A stretch of 19,026 bases of DNA, from positions 287,825 to 306,850 of the forward strand of contig MU130698.1 in NCBI GenBank assembly GCA_015039465.1, written 5' to 3'. The translations under genes and the position numbers were made by a program. The notes under the pieces are model-generated. The model was given only the letters and a program-made list of their open reading frames with translations, was not told where the DNA came from and searched no databases. This document shows positions 1 to 8,568 of the stretch, piece after piece. Each line of letters begins with the position of its first letter. Within the stretch, counting starts at the first letter, position 1. Origin of the DNA: Phlegmacium glaucopus. Lineage: Eukaryota; Basidiomycota; Agaricomycetes; Agaricales; Cortinariaceae.

Positions 1-107
1 ACCGTCTCAGGTAAATACGACTTATGATAGTTTTAACCCGGAAAATGTAATAATATATGAGTATATCCTTGTTGATCTGTTTGTTCAAAAATGTTTCGCA
101 TTAATTT

Positions 108-150
108 GTAGTGGTGGTAGTGGTGGTTATAGTAGACGTAGTAGTAGAAG
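108..150. repeat. Imperfect GTR trinucleotide repeat
   Basis: A short stretch of GTG/GTA triplets grades into GTAGTAGTAGAAG. It is a simple-sequence tract with no coding context. The rest of 1-360 shows no gene, and no ORF there has a recognisable product. Confidence 0.6.
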
Positions 151-361
151 TTCAAGAAGACGGTCAGAACTACGAAAGAGAACGAATAAATTTTGTATAA
201 CTCAAACTTCCTTTTCGTACCATACGTTCTTGGTTAACTTGAAAGGTCCTCAGTAGACAAATTCTTAACTGAGTTTCGGAGGTTAGGTGGGTAAATTAAC
301 AAGTGTTTGGATAATTCAATTCAATCGAATTCTTATAAAGTAGTTTTCATGTTAGGAGTGG

Positions 362-760
362 GGACTCCACTGGACTCCATCAGACACCACATAGTCCACC
401 AGACTCCAGCGGACTCCACTGGACTCCATCAGACACCACATAGTCCAGCGGACTCCACTGGACTCCATCAGACACCACATAGTCCACCAGACTCCATCAG
501 ACACCACATAGTCCACCAGACTCCACCGGACTCCACCAGACACCACATAGTCCACCAGACTCCAGCGGACTCCACTGGACTCCACCAGACACCACATAGT
601 CCACCAGACTCCAGCGGACTCCACTGGACTCCATCAGACACCACATAGTCCATCAGACTCCACCGGACTCCATCAGACACCACATAGTCCATCAGACTCC
701 ACCAGACTCCATCAGACACCACATAGTCCATCAGACTCCATCAGACTCCACCGGACTCCA
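362..760 (+). repeat. 10-bp minisatellite array, forward arm
   Basis: About 40 head-to-tail units built on a 10-bp period with the core GACTCCA, and variants GACACCA and TAGTCCA. Occasional 9-bp units occur where CATAGTCCA joins GCGGACTCC. Higher-order blocks of several monomers recur, for example AGACACCACATAGTCCA followed by one to four GACTCCA units, so block duplication has occurred as well as single-unit slippage. The array is open in several reading frames on both strands only because the monomer lacks stop codons. A decamer repeat in three registers yields a repetitive peptide, and I do not regard it as a gene. Confidence 0.95.
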
Positions 761-763
761 GTA

Positions 764-779
764 TGTGACAGGTGTCACA
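764..779. repeat. Perfect 7-bp palindrome at array switch point
   Basis: TGTGACA, GG, TGTCACA: two perfectly complementary 7-base arms with a 2-base spacer. It lies just after the last forward monomer and before the array resumes in the opposite orientation, so it marks the centre of the inverted arrangement. Confidence 0.85.
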
Positions 780-802
780 CTGAACAGTCCAGGACTTGAG
801 TT

Positions 803-861
803 TGGTGGAGTCCAGCAGAGTCCAGCGGAGTCTGGTGGAGTCCAGTGGAGTCTGGCGGAGT
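803..861 (-). repeat. 10-bp minisatellite array, inverted arm
   Basis: About six units of the form GGAGTCYRGY repeat every 10 bp. This is the reverse complement of the GACTCC monomer in the larger array to the left. The arm is much shorter than the forward one and ends at GGCGGAGTATGTGGGGG. The two arms could pair through the palindrome at 764-779. Confidence 0.85.
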
Positions 862-869
862 ATGTGGGG

Positions 870-1700
870 GACTGTAAAGTACAGCAAATGCTAAGCAGAG
901 AATGTAACTGGTGTAAAGATATTTCTGAATGGGCTTATTGGATTGCTTAGTTGTGAGGAGGGAGTATCCCTGCCTCAAGTAAGAGAAAACAAAACAATTC
1001 AAAAATATAATTAAGCCAATAAACTCAATAATCCGGGACCTACAACCGAATGCACTTGCATTCTTGAAGACCCAAAATAAGATAAGTTTCATTCTTCCCA
1101 AACCCTTTTGTAAATAGCTCCGGAAATGCTTAAATTCAAATTACCCAAAACAACGGAATCTACAAAGTATTTGTACTTACTAAAAAGAGATCTATGGATC
1201 TTATCCGAAAAATGAACAAATCCATAGTGTAATAAATAAATAACTACGGAGATTTAGTATAAATAGTTAGGGAAGAAATCTAGGATCACTAGTCCAATAT
1301 ATCTCAAATTACAAATCTACAGATCTATACTGTCCGGGACTCACAAAAAGTTTATACTACCTAACTACGGAACGTCATTGCAATCTAAGCAGTACGAGAC
1401 CCTGAGGATCAACAGAGTCGATTCTCCCGCATATCCCTCCTCTCCCACAGGACACACAATTTAACTTCCTTACATAGTGTTCACAGGAGACTCATCAGCT
1501 TTCAGAGATATCTAGTCACTGAAATATTTTCAGAATTTTTACTAATTTATTTGAGGCTACAACATAAAATATTTGAAATTGAATCGGCTTAGTCGTTGGC
1601 ATCACTAATGAGGGGAACAGGCTTGAAATAGTACTTGAGGGGCCACAATGACACAGGGAACCTTTGGAGTGGGTGGTAGGAAGAGTAATACCAGATGTAA
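870..1700. other. AT-rich stretch with no supported gene
   Basis: No ORF with a recognisable product and no paired splice sites. The only local pattern is scattered CCGGGAC and CGGAA words between about 1030 and 1380, for example TCCGGGACCTAC and TCCGGGACTCAC. These recall the CGGAA-rich solo LTR at 7567-8152, but I could not align the two and claim no homology. Confidence 0.5.
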
Positions 1701-1705
1701 GGGAA

Positions 1706-1871
1706 CATCAGGAGAAACACTTTGGCTCTAAGAGTCTCTCAGAGGAACCTCAAACATTTAAGTGTACAAATCATTAAAAAATGCATTTGAAACATATTTA
1801 TTTTTTTGAGGTTGGTCTGAGAGACTCCCAGAGTAGCTGGAGTGTCTTAGAGCTAAAGTGTTTTCCTGATG
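1706..1871. repeat. Small foldback element with CATCAGGA ends
   Basis: The left arm (1706-1754) and right arm (1805-1871) are inverted copies: CATCAGGAGAAACACTTTGG on the left, CATCAGGAAAACACTTTAGC when the right arm is reversed. Both continue through CTCTAAGA and GTCTCTCAGA to AACCTCAAA. The right arm carries about 18 extra bases (around CCCAGAGTAGCTGGAGTG). The loop is about 50 bases and AT-rich. The ends are identical for 8 bases (CATCAGGA). No clear target-site duplication is visible. It may be a MITE or foldback element of unassigned superfamily. Confidence 0.65.
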
Positions 1872-2337
1872 TATCCAAGGACACCTCAGGACAACCTAGG
1901 ACAGCATAGATAAAATTTTGAGTGTCAACATTTGCTCAGGACACCTTTAGTGTATCCTGGTGCATTGACCATCTGGATTAAATCACATCAGGAGGCCCTG
2001 GGAGTCCTTTGGAATTTATGATTTTTGCTAGACAATATTTAACCGCTGCGTCCAGGAATGCATTTTGCAATTTTCTTAATAAGGAGAGCTGCTATTAATA
2101 TAATTTAAACATATTCAGGGTCCTAAAACAATTCTCTACCATCTTTAAAAAATTTCCTTTTTTGGAATTTTATGTAATCTACCCTGACCCAGCATATGCT
2201 CAAAATCATGCTTATCTGTGATCATGTGACCAATGGTCTGTGTGCCATCCAAAAGATATATAAACCACCCACAATTTTGTTTTCTTATTTTCTACTTCCC
2301 CAGTATTATACTAGTATATATATGTATCACTATTTTA

Positions 2338-2354
2338 CTATTATTATTATTATT
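2338..2354 (+). repeat. ATT trinucleotide microsatellite
   Basis: ACTATTATTATTATTATTC, five to six ATT units, following a short TATATATATG tract at 2314-2323. Confidence 0.7.
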
Positions 2355-2437
2355 CTGTTGTGTGAGACCACTCAAATATCTGGTTTATATATGTTTTCTA
2401 GCATCAGATCCAAAGGGACTAAGGCTGCCTCAGGATG

Positions 2438-2787
2438 CACTGGGTGGTGTTTCCCTTAGAAAAACTTATTTTTAGATATGTTTTGTCATTTTCAAATAAT
2501 TTTTCTCATGAAAACACAAAAAGTATTTCTGAAGGAAAATTTCTAAAAATACACCAGGTGTTTCTCATGTGTTTCCCAAAGATAAATCTTATGTTTCTCT
2601 GCTGTTTCTGAAAGGAAAACCTTGAAAAAAACATAAGATTTATCTTTGGGAAACACACGAGAAACACCTGATGTATTTTTAGAAATTTTCCTTCAGAAAT
2701 ACTTTTTGTGTTTTCATGAGAAAAATTATTTGGAAATGACAAAACATATCTGAAAATAAGTTTTTCTAAGGGAAACACCACCCAGTG
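2438..2787. repeat. Near-perfect 159-bp-arm hairpin
   Basis: The left arm (2438-2596) and right arm (2629-2787) are reverse complements over 159 bp, with a 32-base spacer (2597-2628). I count four mismatches, all transitions, so a transcript would keep G-U or near-perfect pairing across the whole stem. Both arms start with CACTGGGTGGTGTTTCCC (right arm reversed). Weaker pairing continues outward (CTAAGGCTGCCTCAGGATGC against CTTAGGCTGTCCTGGGGCAA). GTGTTTC recurs several times inside an arm. The structure fits a foldback or MITE-type element, or a source of double-stranded RNA. Confidence 0.9.
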
Positions 2788-3050
2788 CCAGCAGTGCAGG
2801 TTGCCCCAGGACAGCCTAAGACTTTTCATACACAGGGCGACCTCTTGACCTGAGTGCACTGAGCTGCCTGGGGCACCCCAGGACATTTCAGGACAGCCTA
2901 GGGCAGAAGTCATTTTTCCTGATGCAGGAGCAAGGTATGGCAAGGTAGATAGCTGAGGGAAAGACTTGTGGGTCCATAGCCACAACAATGATGACAAAGC
3001 CTTTTACATAATGGGAGATGTAGCTGATGCATCCATAAACAGGCCATTCT

Positions 3051-4749
3051 TGTTAGAGGATGTGTAACCCGGGAATCAAGTTAAATACAAAGGTGGTTAT
3101 TGGGGGTGGCCACCTTACACCTATATACTACAAGTGTGAGAGCTAGTTCAACTATATGTGGCTAGGGCATAATAGAAGGTAGGGTGATGATGTACCTGCA
3201 GTGAGGTCAGACTGCAAGTAGTAAAGTAGTTTGTGGGGTTAATGTAGATTTCCTCGATAGAGTTTAGGAGAGTTTGCAGTATTGAAATATGCAAGGAGAG
3301 AAAACCATGAAGATAGCAAAGTTTGTGAATAATAGTGAAGTATGCAAAATAGCTTAAAGAATGAGACTATTGACTGAGAACATTGCTGCAAAGTTTATGG
3401 GATCAAAACTCTCGCTGTCTCTTGTTCACCTTGCCTCCTACTTGCTACGGATACTTAATACAAGAGTGGTAAACTAACCAGGTGCAGATATGCAAAACAG
3501 TAATGTAAAAATTGAGCTAATGCAAGATCACATTGACCCAGTAGTTTGGTAACGAAGGAATAGGAGACAAAGTAAAAATAAAGATGATGAGTAAGGAGTG
3601 TGGGGAATAGTTTCCAGGTGCAAGTATATAGAGGGGAGTTGACTCCATCAACTTTTGTGATCCAATTTGTTGATTTGTTTATTATTTTAGTACTTGGTTA
3701 TGGAATTTCTTAGTTTTCATGTTGTTTTTGAGTGCCTCAGTTGTTCTGTTCTTATACTACAATATAACTACAGCTTTTTATACCTTTAGTTTGTAGTACT
3801 GTGTTTTGAAAATGGATATATGGGAATCTAAGATCCAAGAGTAAAAATGGAGAGGTAACAAATTTGTATGTAAGAATGGAATGTGTAATTTCAGAGTAAT
3901 TTCCAAAAGTGGAATGGATTTGAAATTGATAAAATAGGAAACATACAAATTTGGAAATTTGTAACAGTGCAAAATTCCATACATGTGATATAATGAATTT
4001 GAAATTATTAAAATAATTTGAGGTAGGGAGAATTCCCTCCTCACAGGAGGTCAGTTGAATGACCTCCTGTTTCGAAGTATATGATAAAATATATATATGG
4101 AAAAATGAAAGAAAGCAAGTGCAAAATAACACAGACCATAATAAAACCAGTGCAAGGGATACATGGAGAGGTAAGGAATGTGTATGTGAACCATGAAAGA
4201 CTGTGAGATTAGATAGTGGCTGTGCAAAGATGTGGCTGCAAAGGAGTGAATATGGCTAAGTCCACTGCGGCTAGTGAGAGCTGTAGATATGTTGAAGTAT
4301 GAAGTGCAAAGAGGAATGAGGGTGCTTTGAATAGTTATGAGGGTTGTAGAGGTGATGTGCGAGACATGTGCAAAGAGTAGGTGATATTGTAGGACATGCG
4401 AATGATAGTGTGAGAGTTACTGATAACCACAGACAAGGGTGCATGTGATCATGGTAACTGCAAGGTATCCATGAGTGTCTGCGAAGTTGTTAAATTGCAA
4501 AAATAACCTATTTACAAACCCTATTTACAAACCTAGAGGTTATATGGATCCTATCAGGGAGGTAGATACCAAATATAGATATGACATCAGTTACAATGTC
4601 ATCAGCGAAGGGACTACTACTACAACAATAAAGGGGTGCACACAAGGAGTAGGATGAGGGATGCAGCATGGGATACAATCATAGAGTAAAGTGAAAGTAA
4701 ATACATACTAAGCATATGTAGAGGTGGATACAATGAGTATCCCCTAACA
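3051..4749. mobile_element. 1,699-bp TG...CA element, probable solo LTR, with empty site in copy B
   Basis: The element begins TGTTAGAGGATGT and ends ATCCCCTAACA. Its termini are inverted (TGTTAG against CTAACA) and it is flanked by ATTCT (3046-3050) and GTTCT (4750-4754), a 5-bp duplication with one mismatch. The related copy B reads straight through this point (GGCCGTTCTTGAAAT on the same strand), so it preserves the unoccupied site. TG...CA ends with a 5-bp duplication are the signature of LTR integration, and the lack of pol-like coding suggests a solo LTR. At 1.7 kb it is long for one, so a non-autonomous LTR derivative is possible. The minus strand is pyrimidine-rich. Confidence 0.75.
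4043..4070. repeat. Perfect 11-bp stem hairpin inside the long LTR-like element
   Basis: ACAGGAGGTCA (4043-4053), loop GTTGAA, TGACCTCCTGT (4060-4070). The stem is perfect and GC-richer than its surroundings, and a second GGAGG/CCTCC pairing lies just upstream at 4026-4040. Confidence 0.8.
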
Positions 4750-5085
4750 GTTCTTGAAATGATGGGCCAAAGATACAATCAAACACGAGCTGATGACCAA
4801 TGTGAATAGTAGATTGATCGCTTTGTTGTATTGCTAGCCAAGGAACAAATGGATGGTAGATGTTTAGGAGCATATTGATAGTGTAAATGATGGAGAGCAT
4901 AGTGAGAGACATTGAGAATGTGATGAGCGATGAGGATGATAACATTGAATGAATGATTTTATTGACCAGGAACACAATTCAGGGCCACTTCCAAAACAGG
5001 CAAGTGAATTCAAAGTCCGCTTATTTTCATGATGGCAACTTTTAAGCTTTTTACCCATGCTACCAATCAGTATTGGTGCACGATA

Positions 5086-5867
5086 ATGGTGCAATTATTT
5101 AACAAGGAAGGAGATGGCATACCTGGGCCTCAGGCTGGTGGGAAAGGTGTGAAGGTGAGTAGATCACCATCGCTTCAATGATAAGTTATTTATCTATATC
5201 TTGTGACACAGAAGTTGGCCAAACCTGCCAATGCCAATATTTCAACAGCCCAGGACAAACTCTTTGAGAAAAAAAAAGAAGTTATTGAACAACTCACACA
5301 GCATTGGCAATGTGATATTCATTTGCTCCCAGACAAACCAGCATTGTGTTGGATTCCAATTGAGCAGCAGTGTTAGGGAATGAACAGAGGTATAGAACAC
5401 TTCATTGATTCTTACATTCATGCTTCTTGGATAACCCCATAAACATTGTTATTGACCAAGGTGCAGAACCTATATCTGCACCTTAACTACTTATACTAAA
5501 TGTACATGGTCTGTGCACTCATTTGTACTTATGTATGTAGTGATAAGGATCAGCCATGAGTAATACTAAACTACTAAGCAGGTAGCTAACCGGCCTTGTG
5601 ACTAAGGCATAATGACTAAGACTATGGATCTAGGTCTGGGAAGCTTGTGATGGGACGTCACATGGTGACAGAGGGTGTCAGGTAGTGCCATAGGCCTAGG
5701 CAATAATGTAGGGTTGTTGTATGATGGGTGAGATTGAGGTGATGGGTGGTGTTATGTGTAGACTGGGAGGTGTAGGTAGGATCAAAGGGAGATCCCCTGA
5801 CAAGCAGCCACACAGTAATTGTTATCCCATCACCCAATCAAACATCAATTTCTGGGCTTTGTGCATT
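5086..5867 (+). pseudogene. 5' exons of a broken gene with a W-x-C-x2-H-x8-C motif
   Basis: An in-frame ATG at 5086 opens a 23-codon exon (to 5154). A GTGAGT...ACACAG intron follows (5155-5211), then a 53-codon exon in the same phase (5212-5370) with a lysine-rich helix and the motif WQCDIHLLPDKPALCW. The exon is cut by a solo LTR at 5371-5802. After removal of the LTR and one AGCAG copy, 20 more codons (5808-5867) continue in frame to NINFWALCI, followed by GTAAGT, a consensus donor. From memory, mushroom genomes hold many hypothetical proteins with such a C/H motif followed by a W-A segment; this family link is recall, not a search. The ATG abuts repeat copy A, so the true 5' end may be lost. 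The 3' half is probably at 7208-8370. Confidence 0.6.
5371..5802. mobile_element. 432-bp solo LTR in an exon, TSD AGCAG
   Basis: The element starts TGTTAGGGAATG and ends ATCCCCTGACA, flanked on both sides by AGCAG (5366-5370 and 5803-5807). TG...CA ends, a perfect 5-bp duplication and restoration of the host frame on removal all support a solo LTR left by recombination between two LTRs. Termini TGTTAGGG and CCCCTGACA are near-inverted. There is no internal coding. Confidence 0.85.
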
Positions 5868-5936
5868 GTAAGTTACTGAGCAGTTGTACATGTGAATGAA
5901 TTCTCTAACCAAAATAATCTGTTATTTCAGGTCTGG

Positions 5937-6393
5937 TATTGTGCACCAATACTGATTGGTAGCGTGAGAAGAAAGCTTAAAAGTTGCCATCATGAAAATA
6001 AGCGGACTTTGAATTCGCTTACCTATTTTGGAAGCAGCCCTGAATCACATTCCTGGTTGACAAATCATTTGTTCAATGTTATCACCCTCATCGCTCATCA
6101 TACTCTCAATGTCTCACACTATGCTCTCCATCGTTTTCACTATTGACATGCTCCTAAGCATCTACCATCCATTTGTTCCTTGGTTAGTGATCCAACAAAG
6201 CGATCAATCTACTATTCGCATCGGTCATCGGCTTGCGTTTGATCGTATCTTTGGTCCATCATTTCAAGAACGGCCCCTTTATGGACACATCAACTACATC
6301 TCCCATTATGTACAAGGCTTTGTCATTGTTGTTGTGGCTATGGACCCACAAGTCTTCCCCTCAGCCATCTATCTTGCCATCCCTTGCTCCTGG
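5937..6393 (+). repeat. Dispersed repeat copy B (uninterrupted)
   Basis: This is the inverted counterpart of copy A. It starts TATTGTGCACCAATACTG, matching the end of copy A at 5085. It has no insertion at the GTTCT site where copy A carries the 1.7-kb element. It lies inside what appears to be an intron of the broken gene, just after a TTATTTCAG acceptor-like sequence (5922-5930). ORFs across it on the plus strand are short and shifted relative to one another, so I assign no protein. Confidence 0.8.
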
Positions 6394-6395
6394 AT

Positions 6396-7207
6396 CTCAC
6401 TCAGTCCCCTATCCTCAATTATCTACCTCATATCTTATCATTCACTGCCAAAACCATCATTCACGCGGTACATGAAGCCTTCCCACCCTCTTTATGACAA
6501 CTTAGGAAGTCCAGGAGGATCACAACTAAGCAGGAATTGTAGATGAATCAGCAGCAGAGGATTATTCTCGCAGTGTGTCAAGTGTTATCAAGGCTGCGCA
6601 ACATGGGATCATGGGCAAGTAGTGTTTTCTTGGGAACAAGGCTGCACCTTTCAAGTGTTGACTCAGGACCTTTCACATTTTTGACATGACTACATGCCTA
6701 TGGAGTTGATATATTTTTGCTATTGGACTATGTACACTGCCTTCTTTTATTTTCTCTCGCACTTTGACACTTTACAGATTTTTTTATTGTTCCTTTTTCT
6801 TTTCCATTGTTCTTTTCTTCTCACAGCTGTCCTCTCTTTATCTTTCTTCCTTGGACAGCGCATACTTCTTTTCTTTTTATTGTTCTACATAGCCTCATTC
6901 TTAGGGTATAAATACTGCTCTTTTGTACCAGGATAGGTAGTTTCTCCCAATTCATTCTTACTCCCCACAGTCATCCTCTCAGTGGAATTCCAGTGAATTC
7001 CTCCCTCTAAGTTTGCTTTTTCAGTCCTTTACTGTCAACCTACTGTCAACCACTATAGTCTCATTGAAGACTCTTTCTCATTCATCCTCATCCTTCTCTT
7101 CTCTATTCTTTCCCCCTACCTCTGTGTGTTACAAGTCTAAGGCTAAGCCTTCCCTAAATGAATAACAGGGAGTCTTTTGACTTAAAGACTAGTCCATTGC
7201 TCTCTGG
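6396..7207 (+). other. LTR-like or promoter-like block with TATAAATA
   Basis: No gene. A pyrimidine-rich tract (about 6735-6895) is followed by TATAAATACTGCTC (TATA at 6907-6914) and a further CT-rich stretch ending CTCTGTGTGTTACA at 7133. TGTCAAGTGTTATC at about 6577 could be the matching 5' end, giving an LTR of about 557 bp. This layout is typical of fungal Ty3/gypsy LTRs as I remember them. I could not find a matching target duplication (AGTCT follows the right end), so the boundaries and the call are uncertain. Confidence 0.35.
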
Positions 7208-8370
7208 TTGGTGTTTATATACAACAACAACAATGATTTATACTGGGACCCTACTGTCTACTCAGTTGAAGAAAAGCTGCTACAACTCAATCTCCTGAAC
7301 AATGTGCCTCGCCATTCCACTTTAAATCAGAATAATGTACCACCACCACCTCTGCACATGCCATATGGATTTTACCCACCATCTTATTTCCCTATGCCAC
7401 AATGGGCTGGTTTCCAGCAACCTCCCAACTTGCAAGCATTTGGGGCTCCACAGCCAAATCCAACTGCGCCCACAAGACCCATCAAAGGCCAAAAATTTTG
7501 GAGTGGCTTGAGTATTGTGACCACATTGCTGGCTGTGAGGGCGAGAACTTTTCTTTACTTGCATACTGTTAAGTTTAAAACAAAGGGAGAAGTCACGTTG
7601 GAGTTACTCCAGAACGGATGGAACGGAACCGGAACAGTAACCCGGAAAGGACGTTGGCCTCAGCGTGTGTGCTGTGCCGCCCAGCTCCTAAGGTGTCCTG
7701 ATTTTGGAACGGAAGAAGAAAGTAACAAGTCGGAAGACCTCAGTGACTTAGAGGAAAAACAAGAGGAGGAAACTAAGTTGATATTCGAACTGAGGGAAAA
7801 CATACAAGTTTCGAGTACTTAAATAAATAAAGGAATAGCAACCGAAATATAAAAGATAAATATAAGTGCTGCGTTCTGCTCCCGGAAAGGTTCTGCATTC
7901 TTGGGTGAATAATCCATGGCAGGTATGCTGACTGATGGTGGGAAAGATGATGACAAAGAATAGTGGTAGGGGTGAAGAAGTGGTAATGGGTTTGGAGTGA
8001 CATCGGAAGAGTCGGAATGATACGGAAAAGTCTCAGAGTCGGACATAGGTGGAGTAGAACCGGAAACAAGGGAGAGTACTGGAAAGGAGTATGGACTTCC
8101 GGAAACAACTCCGTTGGAGTCGGACCGGAGTCACGTATGACGGAATGTAACACATACAAATTCACCGAGCAGGGTTATTGAATGATTGATCAGCTGACTG
8201 GGTCTCAAGTGTCAGTAGAAAATCTTTCAAATTGGCTTCAGATTGGGAAGGGTACAGCAGATTTGATTATTCAATATGCCAGAGAGGATATGGCATTAGT
8301 TAGAGATGGTAAGTTTGCAATGGGTCCCATTCCAACTCATTCTGGTCCTCAAACATGGGATTTTGAGTGA
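7208..8370 (+). pseudogene. 3' part of broken gene: proline-rich linker plus SAM-like domain
   Basis: The open frame from 7208 gives a proline- and aromatic-rich linker (NNVPPPPLHMPYGFYPPSYF, then PMPQWAGFQQPPNLQAF). At the A5T4 run 7491-7499 the frame shifts by one, and the sense reading moves to the frame giving EWLEYCDHIAGCEGENFSLL. A solo LTR (7567-8152) then interrupts it. After removal of the LTR with one CATAC copy, the same frame continues: one TGA (8179-8181), then QLTGSQVSVENLSNWLQIGK and GTADLIIQYAREDMALVRDG, ending at TGA 8368-8370. The helical pattern with GKGTADLII resembles SAM-like domains at the C-terminus of mushroom hypothetical proteins (recall). Frameshift, nonsense codon and insertion make it a pseudogene, probably the same locus as 5086-5867. 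Confidence 0.65.
7567..8152 (+). mobile_element. 586-bp solo LTR in the SAM-like domain, TSD CATAC
   Basis: Begins TGTTAAGTTTAAAAC and ends GACGGAATGTAACA, flanked by perfect CATAC copies (7562-7566 and 8153-8157). The host reading frame is continuous if the element and one CATAC are ignored, which fixes both borders. Internally it holds about 12 CGGAA pentamers, almost all on the plus strand. A stretch around 7819-7865 (AAATAAATAAAGGAAT, ATATAAAAGATAAATATAAG) could supply TATA or poly(A) signals. There is no coding of its own. It differs in sequence from the other TG...CA elements in the window. Confidence 0.88.
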
Positions 8371-8568
8371 AATTATGGATATTTTAGCACAAATTTGGGG
8401 ATAGAATTGTTTTAGTTCTTCACTTGCTCACCAATCACACAAATTTATTTTCTTTTTTCTGGAGTATGATGCTGTGCTTAAGATTATTTCCATGGTACAA
8501 CAAGCTGTAAGTGCACACTGGCAATTTTTGCAGATACTCCCAGAAATGATGTCAACCCATACCAAAAT
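8371..8568 (+). other. Sequence downstream of the broken gene
   Basis: There is no clear gene. A frame from 8474 includes a run with QQAVSAHWQFLQILPEMMST that is cut by the hAT-like element at 8569. Removing the element and one ACCAAAAT lets that frame continue for a few codons to a TAG at about 9120. It may be more of the same degraded host sequence, but I recognise no family. Confidence 0.3.

Larger units (their letters stand above)
1872..2925. mobile_element. Region rich in CAGGACA-type motifs, possible non-autonomous transposon
   Basis: The words CTCAGGACA, CCTAGGACAGC, CCCCAGGACAGCC and TTCAGGACAGCC recur between about 1876-1945 and 2790-2905, on either side of a long hairpin. Clustered near-identical short motifs at both ends resemble the subterminal repeats of DNA transposons such as hAT elements. 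CATCAGGA starts at 1986 and TCCTGATG ends at 2924, matching the ends of the foldback at 1706-1871, so 1986-2924 may be a second member. At about 2925 the homology of repeat copy A to copy B breaks, which is consistent with an insertion edge here. No transposase and no clear target duplication are seen. Confidence 0.4.
2926..5085 (-). repeat. Dispersed repeat copy A, split by a 1.7-kb insertion
   Basis: Two blocks, 2926-3045 and 4755-5085, are the reverse complement of the contiguous sequence 5937-6393 (copy B), with scattered substitutions. Between the blocks lies the TG...CA element 3051-4749. Copy A ends at 5085, immediately before the ATG of the broken gene. At 2926 homology to copy B stops (CTCCTGCATC against CTCCTGGATC). 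No convincing protein reads through either copy on either strand, so the nature of the family is unknown. Confidence 0.85.

Noticed and set aside
307..648. 113-codon plus ORF and two overlapping minus ORFs in the minisatellite
   Set aside because: They arise from a stop-free 10-bp repeat read in three registers, and both strands are open equally.
362..861. CRISPR array
   Set aside because: The repeats are contiguous 10-bp units without unique spacers, in a eukaryotic context.
2506..2997. 163-codon minus ORF
   Set aside because: It runs through the right and left arms of the long hairpin and into repeat copy A, so it is a by-product of repeat sequence.
3752..4132. 126-codon minus ORF inside the TG...CA element
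   Set aside because: No domain; hydrophobic low-complexity translation of pyrimidine-rich LTR-like sequence.
6076..6546. 156-codon plus ORF in repeat copy B
   Set aside because: The matching region of copy A does not keep this frame cleanly, and no motif or splice support is visible.
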